Notes: a model not told the origin generated them from the letters alone. DNA of 64,000 nucleotides from JAMXLO01 sp963812505 (GCA_963812505.1 CAWEVM010000012.1:57756-121755), one strand, 5' to 3'; counted from the stretch's first letter, positions 50,881-60,520 are shown. Program-made: numbers and translations.

Positions 50881-53445
50881 ATGAGCGAGATCGAGTTCGC
50901 GATCGTCGTCCTGCTGGCCATTGCCGGTGGCTGGGTGATCGGGATCGTCGGGTTCTTCCAGGCAAAGATGGCACGCAGGGAGATCGCGCAATTGCGGCGG
51001 GCCGTGGCCGATCTGCGTCCGGCGCCACCACCGCCGTCCCCCGAGGTTCGATCACCCGAAACTCGGCCGTGGCGGTTGCCCGAATCGCCTGTCGCGCCGC
51101 CGCTCCCACAGTCCGCCGAACCGGCCGCGCCGTCGCGCGACCTCGAGGCCGTGCTGACCACGCGTTGGGGCGTGTGGCTCGGCGCCGCGGCGCTTGTGCT
51201 CGCCGGCGTGTTCCTGGTGCGCTACGCCGTGGACCAGGGATTGCTGGGGCCGGGCCCCCGCTGCGTGCTTGCCGGTTTGCTGGGCGCTGCCCTGATCGTC
51301 GGGGCGGAGTGGCTGCGACGGCAGGATGCTGAGCGTCCCGGCATCTCCGACCAGGCGGCCCCCGGGCTCGCCGCCGGCGGAGTGGCCGTGCTGTTCGGTG
51401 CCAGCTACGGCGCCGGGGTGCTCTACGCCTTGGTGTCGCCCCTCGCGGGATTCGTTCTGATGGCGGGCGCCTCGCTGATCGGGCTTGGTATTGCGCTTCG
51501 CCACGGGCAACTGGTCGCCGTCGTCGGACTTGTCGGTGCCTTCGTCACGCCCGCTCTGGTGCAGACCGAAGATCCTTCCCTGCCGGGCCTGTTCGCCTAT
51601 CTGCTGTTCGTCACCGGCACCACGCTCGGGGTGGTGCGCTATGCGGCCTGGGTCTGGTTGGGCTGGGCGACCGCGGTCGCCGGAGCGGTCTGGATGCTGA
51701 TCATCATCGCGGGCGGGACAGGCAGCGAGGCATGGGCTCCTGCCTTGTTCGCGCCGGCAGCCGCGATGCTCAATCTGGTTCTTCTGCCGCGCCAGGCGCT
51801 CGATCATCGGATCGGCCGACGTCTCGCCTGGGTGCCGTGCGCGGCTCTCGGCGCAGCCGGTCTGCTGCTGGCCGTATTGGACCAGGGCTGGGATACCCGG
51901 ATCGCGCTCCTGCTCTTCGTGCCGCTGACGATCTGGCGGGCGGCGCGCGAGGACCGCCTGCGCCTGCTGCCGTTTCTTGCCGCCGTCCTGTTCCTGCTGT
52001 TGATCGCCGGGTGGTCCATCGAGGTGCGCGCGTGGCCTGACATCACGAGCCCACTGGGCCAAGAGGCGCCGTCAGTGGTCCAAGCGCTGCTGGCAACTGC
52101 GGCCCTCGTGGCCGGTTGCTTTGCCGCCAGCGGACTATGGTTCGAGCGGCGGTCTCCCCATCCGCTCGCCTGGGCCAGTCTGGCCGCCGCCGTTCCGGTG
52201 CTGACGCTGGCGATCTGCTACGCCCGCGTGGCTGATTTTCGACCGCGCTCGGGCTGGGCGGCATTCGCCGTCCTGCTCACAGCCGGGCTGATCGCGGCTG
52301 CCGCCATGTCGAGGCGTGAGCGCTCCGCGGATCGCCAGGCCGCCGCCGGCGCGTACGCTGCGGGTGCCGTGGCAGCTCTCGCCCTTGGTTGCGCGATGCT
52401 GTTGCGCGAGCAATGGCTGACGATCGCCATCTCGCTGTTCTTGCCGGCGCTCGCCTGGGTCGCGGCGAAAGCCGGCCTGCCGCCCTTGCGCCGGGTCGGG
52501 CTTGCGGTTGCCGTCTGCGTCGTTGTGCGGCTGCTGCTGGACTGGTACGTGCTTGACTACGGCCTGGGTCAGCGGCCCGTTGTGAACGACCTGCTCGCGG
52601 CCTATGCCGTGCCGGCTGCTTCCTTCGCGCTCGCCGCCGCAATGTTCCGCCGTGATGCCGACGACCTGACCGTCGCTGTCCTGGAGGCGGGCAGCGTTGC
52701 GTTCGTCACAGTGCTGGTGGCCCTGGAGGTTCACCGGTTGTGCCTGCCTTTCGGCGACGGACTGCGCACGCTGGAGCTGGATTTCGCGGAGTTGGCACTG
52801 CAACTCGCATCGATTGCCGTCCTCACCTTCGTCACCATACGCATCGCCGAGAGGCTGGAGCGAGCCGTGTTGCATCTGGCCTGGCGCATCCAGGGCACAT
52901 TGGCGTTGAGCGGCGGCTTCCTGATGATCCTGCTCAACCCGGCCGTACTCGACCTGCCGGTCGGCAGCCTGCCGTTGCTCGACTGGCTGCTGCCGGCCTA
53001 CCTGCTGCCGGCACTGCTGGCGGCGATCGCGCTGCGCGAGCAGGCCACCGCACAGCCGGCCAATCTCCGCACCGTGCTGGCGGGCTACGCCGTGCTGGCC
53101 GGATTAGTCTGGCTGACCCTGGAGGTGCGGCATCTGTTCAACGCCGGTCCGATCGGTCTGCCGGCTGTACCCTTGCGAGACGGCGAACTTTGGGCCTGGT
53201 CAGGCGCGTGGCTGGCCTACGGTGTCGCAGTCATGGCAATCGGCATTCGTGCCAAGGCCAGGCAACTGCGCCTGACGGCGTTGGGTATCGTTGCGCTGGC
53301 CGGAGCCAAGGTGTTTCTGGTGGACATGGCAGGTCTGGTGGGGCTTTGGCGGGTGTTGTCGTTCCTCGGTCTCGGCCTCGTGCTGATCGGTCTCGGCGCG
53401 GTTTATCGGCGCCTCGTCGCGCCCTTGCCGCCGCGCCATGCCTGA
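50881..53445 (+). CDS. DUF2339 polytopic membrane protein
   Basis: 854 residues. A helix and coiled-coil like N-terminus (FFQAKMARREIAQLRRAVADL, about 22-42) and a Pro-rich linker lead to LTTRWGVWLGAAALVLAGVF, the diagnostic DUF2339 entry, and then over 20 hydrophobic segments. The C-terminus (LGIVALAGAKVFLVDMAGL, GLGAVYRRL) is also typical. Function is unknown; an inner-membrane envelope role is assumed for the family. It is divergent from gcvT, with the riboswitch and about 165 bases between. Confidence 0.9.
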   Translation: MSEIEFAIVVLLAIAGGWVIGIVGFFQAKMARREIAQLRRAVADLRPAPPPPSPEVRSPETRPWRLPESPVAPPLPQSAEPAAPSRDLEAVLTTRWGVWLGAAALVLAGVFLVRYAVDQGLLGPGPRCVLAGLLGAALIVGAEWLRRQDAERPGISDQAAPGLAAGGVAVLFGASYGAGVLYALVSPLAGFVLMAGASLIGLGIALRHGQLVAVVGLVGAFVTPALVQTEDPSLPGLFAYLLFVTGTTLGVVRYAAWVWLGWATAVAGAVWMLIIIAGGTGSEAWAPALFAPAAAMLNLVLLPRQALDHRIGRRLAWVPCAALGAAGLLLAVLDQGWDTRIALLLFVPLTIWRAAREDRLRLLPFLAAVLFLLLIAGWSIEVRAWPDITSPLGQEAPSVVQALLATAALVAGCFAASGLWFERRSPHPLAWASLAAAVPVLTLAICYARVADFRPRSGWAAFAVLLTAGLIAAAAMSRRERSADRQAAAGAYAAGAVAALALGCAMLLREQWLTIAISLFLPALAWVAAKAGLPPLRRVGLAVAVCVVVRLLLDWYVLDYGLGQRPVVNDLLAAYAVPAASFALAAAMFRRDADDLTVAVLEAGSVAFVTVLVALEVHRLCLPFGDGLRTLELDFAELALQLASIAVLTFVTIRIAERLERAVLHLAWRIQGTLALSGGFLMILLNPAVLDLPVGSLPLLDWLLPAYLLPALLAAIALREQATAQPANLRTVLAGYAVLAGLVWLTLEVRHLFNAGPIGLPAVPLRDGELWAWSGAWLAYGVAVMAIGIRAKARQLRLTALGIVALAGAKVFLVDMAGLVGLWRVLSFLGLGLVLIGLGAVYRRLVAPLPPRHA

Positions 53446-53472
53446 CCCATACGGTCACGGGAAAGGAAGCCG

Positions 53473-54663
53473 ATGCATTCAACCCTTCCGCTCGCCGGCA
53501 TCCGTGTCGTCGATCTCACCCGCGTGCTGTCCGGTCCGTTCTGCTCCATGCTACTCGGCGATCTCGGCGCCGACATCGTCAAGGTGGAAACGCCAGGCGA
53601 GGGCGATACGGTGCGCCAACAGGGCGCGGGCAGGGACGGCCTATCGTGGTATTTTGCCAATTACAATCGCAACAAGCGCTCGATCACGCTGAACCTTCGC
53701 TCCGACGAAGGCCGCGACATATTGGCGCGGCTGATCGCGAAGGGCGATGTGCTGATCGACAACTATCGCCCGGGCGTGCTCGCCGCGATGGGGTTCACTG
53801 AGGCACGGCTGCATGAACTGAACCCGCGACTGGTGCGAGGCAGCATCACCGGGTTCGGCAATACCGGCCCGTATCGCGACCGGCCGAGCTTCGACTTCAT
53901 CGCGCAGGCGATGAGCGGCTTTATGAGTGTGAATGGCGCCGCGGACCAACCGCCGATGCGCTCCGGTCCGCCGGTGAGCGATCTGGTTGCCGGTCTCTAC
54001 GCCGCCCTCGGCATCGTCGCCGGCGTGTTGCGCGAGAGGCGGACGGGGCAGGGCGGTTCAGCCTCGGTCAGCCTGACCGGCGGACTGATCAGTTTCCTCG
54101 GATTCATGGCGACCGACTACCTGGCGACCGGTCGGCTGCCGCGGCGCACCGGCAACGACCATCCGATCGGCTCGCCGTATGGTCTGTTCCGCACTGCCGA
54201 TGGCGAGATCGCCATCGCGCCGGCCGGCGAGGCGATGTACCAGCGCCTGCTGCGCGCGCTCGACGCCGAGACGCTGCGCGAGCGTCCGGAATTCGCCACC
54301 AACGCACTGCGCGCCGAGAACCGTGCGACGATCAACGCCGAGATCGAGGCACGCACGATGCGCGAGACCAGCGCGCACTGGATTCGCCTGCTGAACGAGG
54401 CCGGTGTGCCGTGCTCGCTGGTGATGCATCTGGATCAGGTGTTCGCTGATCCGCAGGTGGTAGATCAGCAGGCAGTGGTAACGGTCGAGCATCCTGGGCA
54501 CGGGCCGGTTTCGATGCTCGGGTCCGCGCTGCACGTTGATGGCACGCCGCTGCCGGTGCGGCGTCCCGCACCGGCGCTCGGCGAGCATACCGTGGAGTTG
54601 CTGGCGGAGCTTGGATACTCAACCAGCGAGATCGATCAGTTGCGCGAGCGCGGGGTGGTGTGA
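53473..54663 (+). CDS. CaiB/BaiF (class III) CoA transferase
   Basis: 396 residues. LAGIRVVDLTRVLSGPFCSM and GADIVKVETPGEGD form the CoA-binding start, and GPPVSDLVAGLYAALGI carries the expected catalytic aspartate. Compared with the 12-kb family member it belongs to a different subgroup (typical of E-cinnamoyl/mesaconyl-type or unknown acids). It starts 27 bases after the DUF2339 gene. Its 3' end overlaps the convergent PIN toxin gene by 28 bases. Confidence 0.92.
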   Translation: MHSTLPLAGIRVVDLTRVLSGPFCSMLLGDLGADIVKVETPGEGDTVRQQGAGRDGLSWYFANYNRNKRSITLNLRSDEGRDILARLIAKGDVLIDNYRPGVLAAMGFTEARLHELNPRLVRGSITGFGNTGPYRDRPSFDFIAQAMSGFMSVNGAADQPPMRSGPPVSDLVAGLYAALGIVAGVLRERRTGQGGSASVSLTGGLISFLGFMATDYLATGRLPRRTGNDHPIGSPYGLFRTADGEIAIAPAGEAMYQRLLRALDAETLRERPEFATNALRAENRATINAEIEARTMRETSAHWIRLLNEAGVPCSLVMHLDQVFADPQVVDQQAVVTVEHPGHGPVSMLGSALHVDGTPLPVRRPAPALGEHTVELLAELGYSTSEIDQLRERGVV

Positions 54664-55073
54664 GCGGTGGGTGGGTCGCCTGGCGACGGTGCATACACGC
54701 CCAAGGATCTTGCAGCTCTTACCAGCTTTGCATCGAGGCTGATGACGTCCGCTGCGTGATCGCGTGCAAGCCACAGATAACTTGCGTCGTAGAATGTCAG
54801 GCTGGTGTCGCGTGCGAGTTGCATGGTGGCTGTCAGATCGATAGCCATAACGACGACTGGCGGCTGAGCATTCCAAGCCAACCAAGCATCGAGCAACGCG
54901 GTGGACTCACCGGGATGGCGCCGCATTTTCGTCCAGCAGATATTCCCGAGCTCGAAGTGAAACATAGCTGGGACGATAAAGGTCAGTCCGGAAGTCATGT
55001 GATGGACCCATGCACCATCTGCCTCGCCAAACAGCAGGGCACCAATCGCAGACGCATCAACGACGGGGATCAT
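54636..55073 (-). CDS. PIN domain toxin (VapC/FitB-like)
   Basis: 145-residue ribonuclease toxin. PIN acidic residues are visible: D6 in VVDASAIGALLFG, Glu in FHFELGN, Asp in SLTFYDASYLWLARD and the last one in VISLDAKLV. Overlaps the antitoxin gene by 17 bases, as in FitAB/VapBC modules. The last 20 residues (GDPPTAHTTPRSRN) lie in the overlap with the CoA transferase gene and may be dispensable. RNA target is unknown. Confidence 0.9.
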   Translation of the reverse strand: MIPVVDASAIGALLFGEADGAWVHHMTSGLTFIVPAMFHFELGNICWTKMRRHPGESTALLDAWLAWNAQPPVVVMAIDLTATMQLARDTSLTFYDASYLWLARDHAADVISLDAKLVRAARSLGVYAPSPGDPPTAHTTPRSRN

Positions 55074-55302
55074 CTCGGTCGCGGCGGATGATTCTGGTCG
55101 CCTCGCCGCGTGGTGTTTTCACGCCTGAGGCCTTGACCAAGTCGTAGATCTCGTCAATCCGCGAGGCAGGGACAGGCCGTGTGACCGCCTCAAGAATTGC
55201 CATCAGTTCGCCTTGCAGCGAGCGATGGTTGCGGGCCGCACGTTCCCTGAGTCGTTGGGCGAGTTCGTCGGGCACATTCTTGATCGAGAGTGTCACAGCC
55301 AT
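55057..55302 (-). CDS. Antitoxin, ribbon-helix-helix FitA/VapB-like
   Basis: 81 residues. The N-terminal MAVTLSIKNVPDELAQRL and RAARNHRSLQGELMAIL form a ribbon-helix-helix DNA-binding unit of the FitA type; the C-terminal part (YDLVKASGVKTPRGEATRII) is the toxin-binding tail. ATG 55302 is chosen because AGGA is correctly spaced; ATG 55311 also exists. It precedes and overlaps the toxin gene, which fits autoregulation by the pair. Confidence 0.9.
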   Translation of the reverse strand: MAVTLSIKNVPDELAQRLRERAARNHRSLQGELMAILEAVTRPVPASRIDEIYDLVKASGVKTPRGEATRIIRRDRDDPRR

Positions 55303-55411
55303 AGGCGTCATCCTGGAGGCAGTATGGCGCCAATATGGTTACGGTCGACGCCGTTGGCAACCGCGACGAAGACGGGTGTAGCCTGCACTGCGCACGCACG
55401 GAGGAACCGCC

Positions 55412-56497
55412 ATGGAATTCGGCTATTTCGCCATGCCGTCCCATCCGCCTGAGAGGGGACTGAAGGCAGGCCACGACTGGGACCTCCAGACGCTGCGCTG
55501 GCTCGATGAGCTGGGCTACGCCGAGGCCTGGATCGGCGAGCACTACACGGCGCCGTGGGAGCCGCATCCCTCGCCTGATCTGCTGATCGCGCAGGCTTTG
55601 CTGCAGACCAAGCGGCTGCGCATCGGACCGGGTGGTTTCCTGCTGCCCTACCACCACCCCGCCGAGCTCGCCGCCCGCGTGGCGATGCTGGATCATCTGT
55701 CTGAAGGCCGGCTCAACTTCGGCGTCGCCGCGTCAGGGCTGCCGACCGATTGGGCGATGTTCGACGTGGATGGCACCAGTGGCGTCAACCGCGAGATGAC
55801 GCGTGAGGCGCTCGACATTATTTTGCGCATGTGGAGCGATGAGCCGCAGTTCACCTACCGGGGCAAATTCTGGAACGCGGCAAAACCCGAGACGATGTTC
55901 GGCTTCCTAAAGCCGCACATCTATCCGTTGCAGAAGCCCCATCCGCCGATCGGGGTAGCCGGCTTCTCGAAGCAGTCCGACACGCTGAAGCTTGCCGGCG
56001 AGCGGGGATTTTTGCCGCTGAGCCTCAACCTCAATCCTGCCTACGTGGCGAGTCACTGGGAGGCGGTGGAGATCGGTGCTGCCCGTAGCGGTCGGACGCC
56101 GCATCGCTCGGACTGGCGGCTGGTGCGCGAAGTGTTCGTCGCGGAGACCGACGAGGAGGCATGGCGCCTGTCGGCGGGCGGCATGATGGGGCGGATGATG
56201 CGCGAGTATTTCCTGCCGCTGCTGGGGAATTTCGGCTTCCTGGAATACCTCAAGCATGATCCGAACGTGGCCGATTCCGATGTGACGCCGGAGTATTGCG
56301 CGAAGCACAACTGGCTGGTCGGCTCGCCGAAGACGGTGGCCGAGAAGCTGGAGCGCATCTACCACGAGGCAGGTGGCTTCGGCGGGTTGCTGGTGTTCGG
56401 CTTCGACTATGCCGACAATCCGCAGGCTTGGCACAACTCGCTGCGGCTGCTGGCCGAGGAGGTGGGACCGCGGGTAGCGCATCTGCGACCGTCGTAG
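55412..56497 (+). CDS. LLM class flavin-dependent oxidoreductase
   Basis: 361 residues of the luciferase-like monooxygenase fold. MEFGYFAMPSHPPERG, the segment DELGYAEAWIGEHYT and LRIGPGGFLLPYHHPAELAARVAMLDHLS (in shorter blocks) are typical; the closing GGLLVFGFDYADNPQ also fits. It uses reduced FMN supplied by a separate reductase to oxidise an unknown compound. A GGAGG site precedes the ATG. No reductase gene is adjacent. Confidence 0.92.
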   Translation: MEFGYFAMPSHPPERGLKAGHDWDLQTLRWLDELGYAEAWIGEHYTAPWEPHPSPDLLIAQALLQTKRLRIGPGGFLLPYHHPAELAARVAMLDHLSEGRLNFGVAASGLPTDWAMFDVDGTSGVNREMTREALDIILRMWSDEPQFTYRGKFWNAAKPETMFGFLKPHIYPLQKPHPPIGVAGFSKQSDTLKLAGERGFLPLSLNLNPAYVASHWEAVEIGAARSGRTPHRSDWRLVREVFVAETDEEAWRLSAGGMMGRMMREYFLPLLGNFGFLEYLKHDPNVADSDVTPEYCAKHNWLVGSPKTVAEKLERIYHEAGGFGGLLVFGFDYADNPQAWHNSLRLLAEEVGPRVAHLRPS

Positions 56498-56521
56498 GGG
56501 CGCATATCTGTGCCCGCCGGG

Positions 56522-56539
56522 TTCCCGCTTTCGCGGGAA
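56522..56539. repeat. Small dispersed hairpin (TTCCCGC...GCGGGAA)
   Basis: 7-bp stem TTCCCGC/GCGGGAA with TTTC loop, followed by TGACAATC. This resembles short repeats found in many proteobacterial genomes after stop codons. It may act as a weak terminator for the monooxygenase gene. Nothing else is seen in 56540-56698. Confidence 0.45.
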
Positions 56540-56698
56540 TGACAATCAGATGTGCCACTGACACGTCGTTTATTGTTAGAAGCGCAGCGACGCAGCAATC
56601 CCGGTCATGATTGCGCACCCCGCCTGGGCAACTCACAATGAGCGGAGACCAACGCTCCGACGACATCCAACGTTTCAACGACAATAGGTACCAGCATC

Positions 56699-58027
56699 GT
56701 GAGCAGCCGCGTCCTGCATCGTTCTGGCGCCATCCCGCCTACAGCCATTGGCGGCGAAGGCATTTATCTGCATCTGGCCGACGGCACGAAGATCATCGAC
56801 GGCTCCGGCGGGGCCGCGGTGGCATGCCTTGGCCACGGCAATCAGCGCATCGCATCCGCGATCGGACGACAGGCCGCCAGCATGGCCTACGCACATACCG
56901 GCACGTTCAGCAGCCAGCCGGCCGAGGAACTCGCGCACATCGTGCTGGACGGCGAACCTGGTGGCCTGACGCACGCCTATTTCTGTTCGTCCGGCTCGGA
57001 GGGCACCGAGGCCGCGCTGAAACTGGCGCGGCAGTATTTTGTCGAGATCGGCCAGCCGCAGCGCACTCACTTCATCGCACGCCGCCAGGGCTACCACGGC
57101 AACACACTCGGCGCTCTCGGCGCCGGTGGGAACATGATGCGGCGAGCGCTGTACGAACCGATCCTGGCGCCGGCATTCAGTCTGGTGTCGCCGTGCTTCG
57201 CCTATCGCTTCAAACGCGACGATGAGAGCGATCAGCAATACGTCGATCGGCTGGCGGACGAACTGGAGGCGGAGTTCCAGCGTCTCGGCCCAGACACGGT
57301 CATCGCGTTCATCGCCGAGCCCGTGGTCGGCGCGACCACCGGATGTGTCGCAGCGCTTCCCGGATACTTCAGGCGCGTGCGCGAGATCTGCGACCGGCAC
57401 GGCGCGTTGCTGATCCTCGACGAGGTGATGTGCGGCATGGGGCGCACCGGCACGATGCACGCCTGGGAGCAGGAGGGCATCTCGCCGGACGTTCAGGTGG
57501 TGGCGAAGGGTCTTGGTGGCGGCTACCAACCGATCGGTGGCGTGCTGATCGGCGGCAGGATCGTCGCTGCGATCAACGCCGGCTCCGGTGGCTTTATGCA
57601 CGGCCACACCTACCAGGCCCATCCTGTCGCCTGTGCCGCGGCGCTGGAGGTGCAGCGCATCATCCGCGAGGACAAGCTGCTGGAGAACGTACGCGCTCAG
57701 GGTGCGCGACTGGAGACCGCGCTGATCGAGCGATTCGGCAATCACCGACATGTCGGTGACATCCGCGGCCGTGGCCTGTTCTGGGCCCTGGAGTTCGTGA
57801 CCGACCGCGCCACGCGGCAGGTGTTCGACCCGAAGCTGAAGGTGAACGAACGGGTCAAGCAGGAGGCGCTGGCGCGTGGTCTGGCGATCTATCCGATGGG
57901 CGGCACGATCGACGGCACGCGCGGTGACCATGTCATCGTTGCGCCGCCCTACATTGCGACGGCTGCCGACATCGACACGATCGTCGATCGGCTGGGTGCA
58001 GCCGTGGATGCGGCGATCGTAGGCTAG
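56699..58027 (+). CDS. Class III pyridoxal phosphate aminotransferase
   Basis: 442 residues. IYLHLADGTKIIDGSGGAAV opening, AYFCSSGSEGTEAALKLARQ phosphate-binding section, LLILDEVMCGMGRTG with the cofactor aspartate, and the Schiff-base lysine in VVAKGLGGGYQPIGG are all intact. Members transfer amino groups from omega-amines or diamines to pyruvate or 2-oxoglutarate. It starts with GTG. Substrate is unknown; the partial polyamine-type permease at base 1 is too far to link. Confidence 0.92.
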   Translation: MSSRVLHRSGAIPPTAIGGEGIYLHLADGTKIIDGSGGAAVACLGHGNQRIASAIGRQAASMAYAHTGTFSSQPAEELAHIVLDGEPGGLTHAYFCSSGSEGTEAALKLARQYFVEIGQPQRTHFIARRQGYHGNTLGALGAGGNMMRRALYEPILAPAFSLVSPCFAYRFKRDDESDQQYVDRLADELEAEFQRLGPDTVIAFIAEPVVGATTGCVAALPGYFRRVREICDRHGALLILDEVMCGMGRTGTMHAWEQEGISPDVQVVAKGLGGGYQPIGGVLIGGRIVAAINAGSGGFMHGHTYQAHPVACAAALEVQRIIREDKLLENVRAQGARLETALIERFGNHRHVGDIRGRGLFWALEFVTDRATRQVFDPKLKVNERVKQEALARGLAIYPMGGTIDGTRGDHVIVAPPYIATAADIDTIVDRLGAAVDAAIVG

Positions 58028-58101
58028 AACTGCTGTTGCGAGGCATTCGCATCGTTTCGTGGCTCACTTGACTGCTGACGGCCGCCAGCCAAATTGCGCC
58101 C

Positions 58102-59058
58102 ATGCGCAATTTTTCTGATCTCACCGAACGGGAGGTTCTCGCATTGGCGATTGCCAATGAGGAGGAGGACAGCCGTATTTATACAGACATTGCCGAGGGG
58201 CTCCGTCAGGACTACCCGGCGAGCGCCAACGTGTTCACGGAAATGGCGGGCGAGGAGAGCGAGCATCGCCGGCGGCTGATCGAACTGTACCAGGAAAAAT
58301 TCGGCGAGCACATCCCGCTGATCCGTCGCCACGACGTGCGCGGTTTCATCCAGCACAAGCCGATTTGGCAGATCCAGCCGCTCAGTCTCGATCAGGTGCG
58401 CGACATCGCCGAGACCATGGAGACCGAGACCAAGCGCTTCTATCGCCGCGCCGCCGCACGGACGACCGATGCCTCGATTCGCAAGCTGCTCGGCGACCTG
58501 GCCGAGGCGGAGGCCGTACACGAGCAACGCGCCGACGAGATCGTGGAGGAGAACCTTCCCGCCGGCGTTCGGGCGGGCGAGGATGCGAATGAGCGGCGGA
58601 TTTTCGTGCTGCGGGTGATCCAGCCTGGCCTCGCCGGTCTGATGGACGGCTCGGTCTCCACGCTGGCGCCGGTGTTTGCCGCCGCCTTTGCCACCGGTCA
58701 GTCATGGAACGCGTTCCTGGTCGGCATCGCCGCCTCGATCGGCGCCGGGATCTCGATGGCGTTCGCCGAGGCGTTGTCGGACAACGGAAGCCTGACCGGC
58801 CGCGGGGCGCCCGTGATTCGCGGCGCGATCACCGGTGTTATGACCACTCTGGGCGGCATCGGTCATACTCTGCCTTATCTCATACCAAATTTCTGGACCG
58901 CAACGTGGCTGGCGATCTGTGTCGTGGTCGTGGAGTTGGCGGTTATCAGTTGGGTGCGTTGGAGGTACATGGACACGCCGCCTATTTCCGCCGCATTCCA
59001 GGTGGCATTTGGCGGCGCCCTGGTGTTCGCCGCGGGCATTTTGATAGGCAGCAGTTAG
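58102..59058 (+). CDS. mbfA: Membrane-bound ferritin MbfA (iron exporter)
   Basis: 318 residues: an N-terminal ferritin/rubrerythrin-like di-iron domain (about 1-165, ALAIANEEEDSRIYTDIA, EMAGEESEHRRRL, METETKRFYRRAA and EAEAVHEQRADEI supply the metal Glu and His) fused to a VIT1/CCC1-type membrane domain (GLAGLMDGSVSTLAPVFAAA and four more helices). MbfA oxidises and exports iron and protects against peroxide in Bradyrhizobium and Agrobacterium, where Irr represses it. No clear Irr box is visible in the 74-base gap upstream. Followed at once by a cytochrome b561 gene. Confidence 0.93.
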   Translation: MRNFSDLTEREVLALAIANEEEDSRIYTDIAEGLRQDYPASANVFTEMAGEESEHRRRLIELYQEKFGEHIPLIRRHDVRGFIQHKPIWQIQPLSLDQVRDIAETMETETKRFYRRAAARTTDASIRKLLGDLAEAEAVHEQRADEIVEENLPAGVRAGEDANERRIFVLRVIQPGLAGLMDGSVSTLAPVFAAAFATGQSWNAFLVGIAASIGAGISMAFAEALSDNGSLTGRGAPVIRGAITGVMTTLGGIGHTLPYLIPNFWTATWLAICVVVVELAVISWVRWRYMDTPPISAAFQVAFGGALVFAAGILIGSS

Positions 59059-59065
59059 GGATTTG

Positions 59066-59629
59066 ATGCGCCAAACGATCGTGACGGAACCTGCGGAGAC
59101 GCAGGGACTGCGACATGACGCCACGACGATCGCGTTCCACTGGATCAGCGCCGTGCTGGTTGCCGTGTTGTGGACGATCGGGCAGACCGTGGATGTGTTT
59201 CCGAACGGGCCGCTGCGCATCGACTATCGTTCGGTGCATATCGTGCTCGGTGTGGCGCTTGGCCTCGTCGTGCTCGCGCGCCTTGGCTGGCGGCTGACCC
59301 GTCGCGAGACGCTGCCGCCGATCGATCACGGACTGCTGCTGGTGATCGCCCGGATTACCCACTGGCTGCTCTATGCGCTGCTGATCGTCGCAGTGGGGCT
59401 TGGCCTCGCCAATGTGTGGGTGCGCGGCGAGGTGATCTTCAACCTGTTTGTGGTGCCGGCCTACGATCCGGGGAACCGCGCGCTGATGCGTCTGATCGGC
59501 GGCTGGCACGCACTCGCTGCCAACACCGTGGTGATCGTCGCCGGCATGCATGCGGCGGCCGCGCTGTTCCACCACTACATTTTGCGGGACGCGACACTGC
59601 GCCGGATGCTGCCATGGCAGATGCGGTGA
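59066..59629 (+). CDS. Cytochrome b561 family protein
   Basis: 187 residues with four membrane helices. Candidate heme histidines are in TIAFHWISAVL, YRSVHIVLGVAL, ARITHWLLYAL and GMHAAAALFHHYIL, the pattern of bacterial cytochrome b561 (YodB-like). It moves electrons between quinones and a periplasmic acceptor. Starting seven bases after mbfA, it may provide or remove electrons for iron handling, though this is inference. ATG 59066 is used; TTG one codon earlier is possible. Confidence 0.88.
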   Translation: MRQTIVTEPAETQGLRHDATTIAFHWISAVLVAVLWTIGQTVDVFPNGPLRIDYRSVHIVLGVALGLVVLARLGWRLTRRETLPPIDHGLLLVIARITHWLLYALLIVAVGLGLANVWVRGEVIFNLFVVPAYDPGNRALMRLIGGWHALAANTVVIVAGMHAAAALFHHYILRDATLRRMLPWQMR

Positions 59630-60138
59630 CGCTCGGAGCTTGCCTCTGAATGATAGCGAAACGGCCGCTTGCAATCCATCACGAACGCGCGGCCGAGCAT
59701 TGTCAAATGACCAGAGTTGGCCGTGAACTGCCTGTCCCTTTTGGGGCGCATGGCGCGCCAAAGCTGCCGTTGCATCGATCTTATGGCCGCTGGTGACCCA
59801 AAGCAGTCCTACTGCATTCTGTGCGACAGCGGGGATCGTCGGGAAGCGAGACGGCCCTCCTCCCCGTTCGTGGGTGATACGCCGGCTTCTGCGAGCAAGA
59901 TGATAATTTTGGATGTCCTGCCCAACAGTCGGGTGGCGAAGGACCGGCTTGATCGTCGCTTAACCCGCCAAATGTGCAATCTGCTGCCGCGAATTGCCAG
60001 CAGAGGATGTCCGATATGACACGGTTGGCGGTCCAGTTTCCATACTGGATCGCGAACATCCGCGCTGATTAGTCACCAGTCGATATTCAAGACGACATTC
60101 CTATTGTACGTGGCACCAAGCGGTGCTATAGCAGGAGG
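59630..60138. other. Gap without a supported gene
   Basis: About 500 bases between cytochrome b561 and the first mobile-element remnant. Open frames of 90-100 codons exist on both strands, but none shows a recognisable domain, a good start site or low-complexity-free composition. The 3' part probably includes the outer end of the IS630 remnant. Confidence 0.5.
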
Positions 60139-60520
60139 ATGAAACGAGACGGACGCCTGTTAGATCATCGGACGCTTGAACGGTATGGGACGGCGAACGC
60201 CCGTCAACGGTAGTGGCATTGTATGGCTTCAATCGCACGACGATCTACCGAGGGCTCAGCGCGGCGGCAAGGCGGGGTGTGGTACAGAGAGCGCTGCACT
60301 CCAGGGCGGCGCCGCAATTTGACGCCGCGCCAGGAGCGTCAAGTGTTCGGTTGGATCAACGGCTGTGATCCTCGTCGGTATGGCCTGGATTTTGGCTTGT
60401 GGACGCGGTCTGTGGTAGCCGACCTGATCGAACGGAAATTCGCCGTTCGGCTTGGTGTGTCGGCGGTGGGAGAATTGCTCGCCAAGTTGGGACTGACGCC
60501 ACAAAAGCCGCCTCAGCGCA
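60139..60520 (+). pseudogene. IS630 family transposase, 5' fragment
   Basis: Starts MKRDGRLLDHRTLE with a GCAGGAGG site, then a stop and frameshifts break the helix-turn-helix part; a second frame gives YGFNRTTIYRGLSAAARRG, and the first frame resumes with LTPRQERQVFGWINGCDPRR, YGLDFGLWTRSVVADLIERK and VSAVGELLAKLGLTPQKP. These match the N-terminal third of IS630 transposases. The catalytic DDE domain is absent, cut off by an IS110 fragment. Confidence 0.8.

Noticed and set aside
52740..53801. 353-codon + strand frame across the DUF2339 end and CoA transferase start
   Set aside because: Shifted frame of two well-supported genes.
56675..57931. Open frame of 418 codons on the - strand
   Set aside because: Antisense of the class III aminotransferase, whose motifs are all intact.
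59717..60059. Two opposing frames of about 100 codons
   Set aside because: No domain, no ribosome site and position next to mobile-element debris; not supported as genes.
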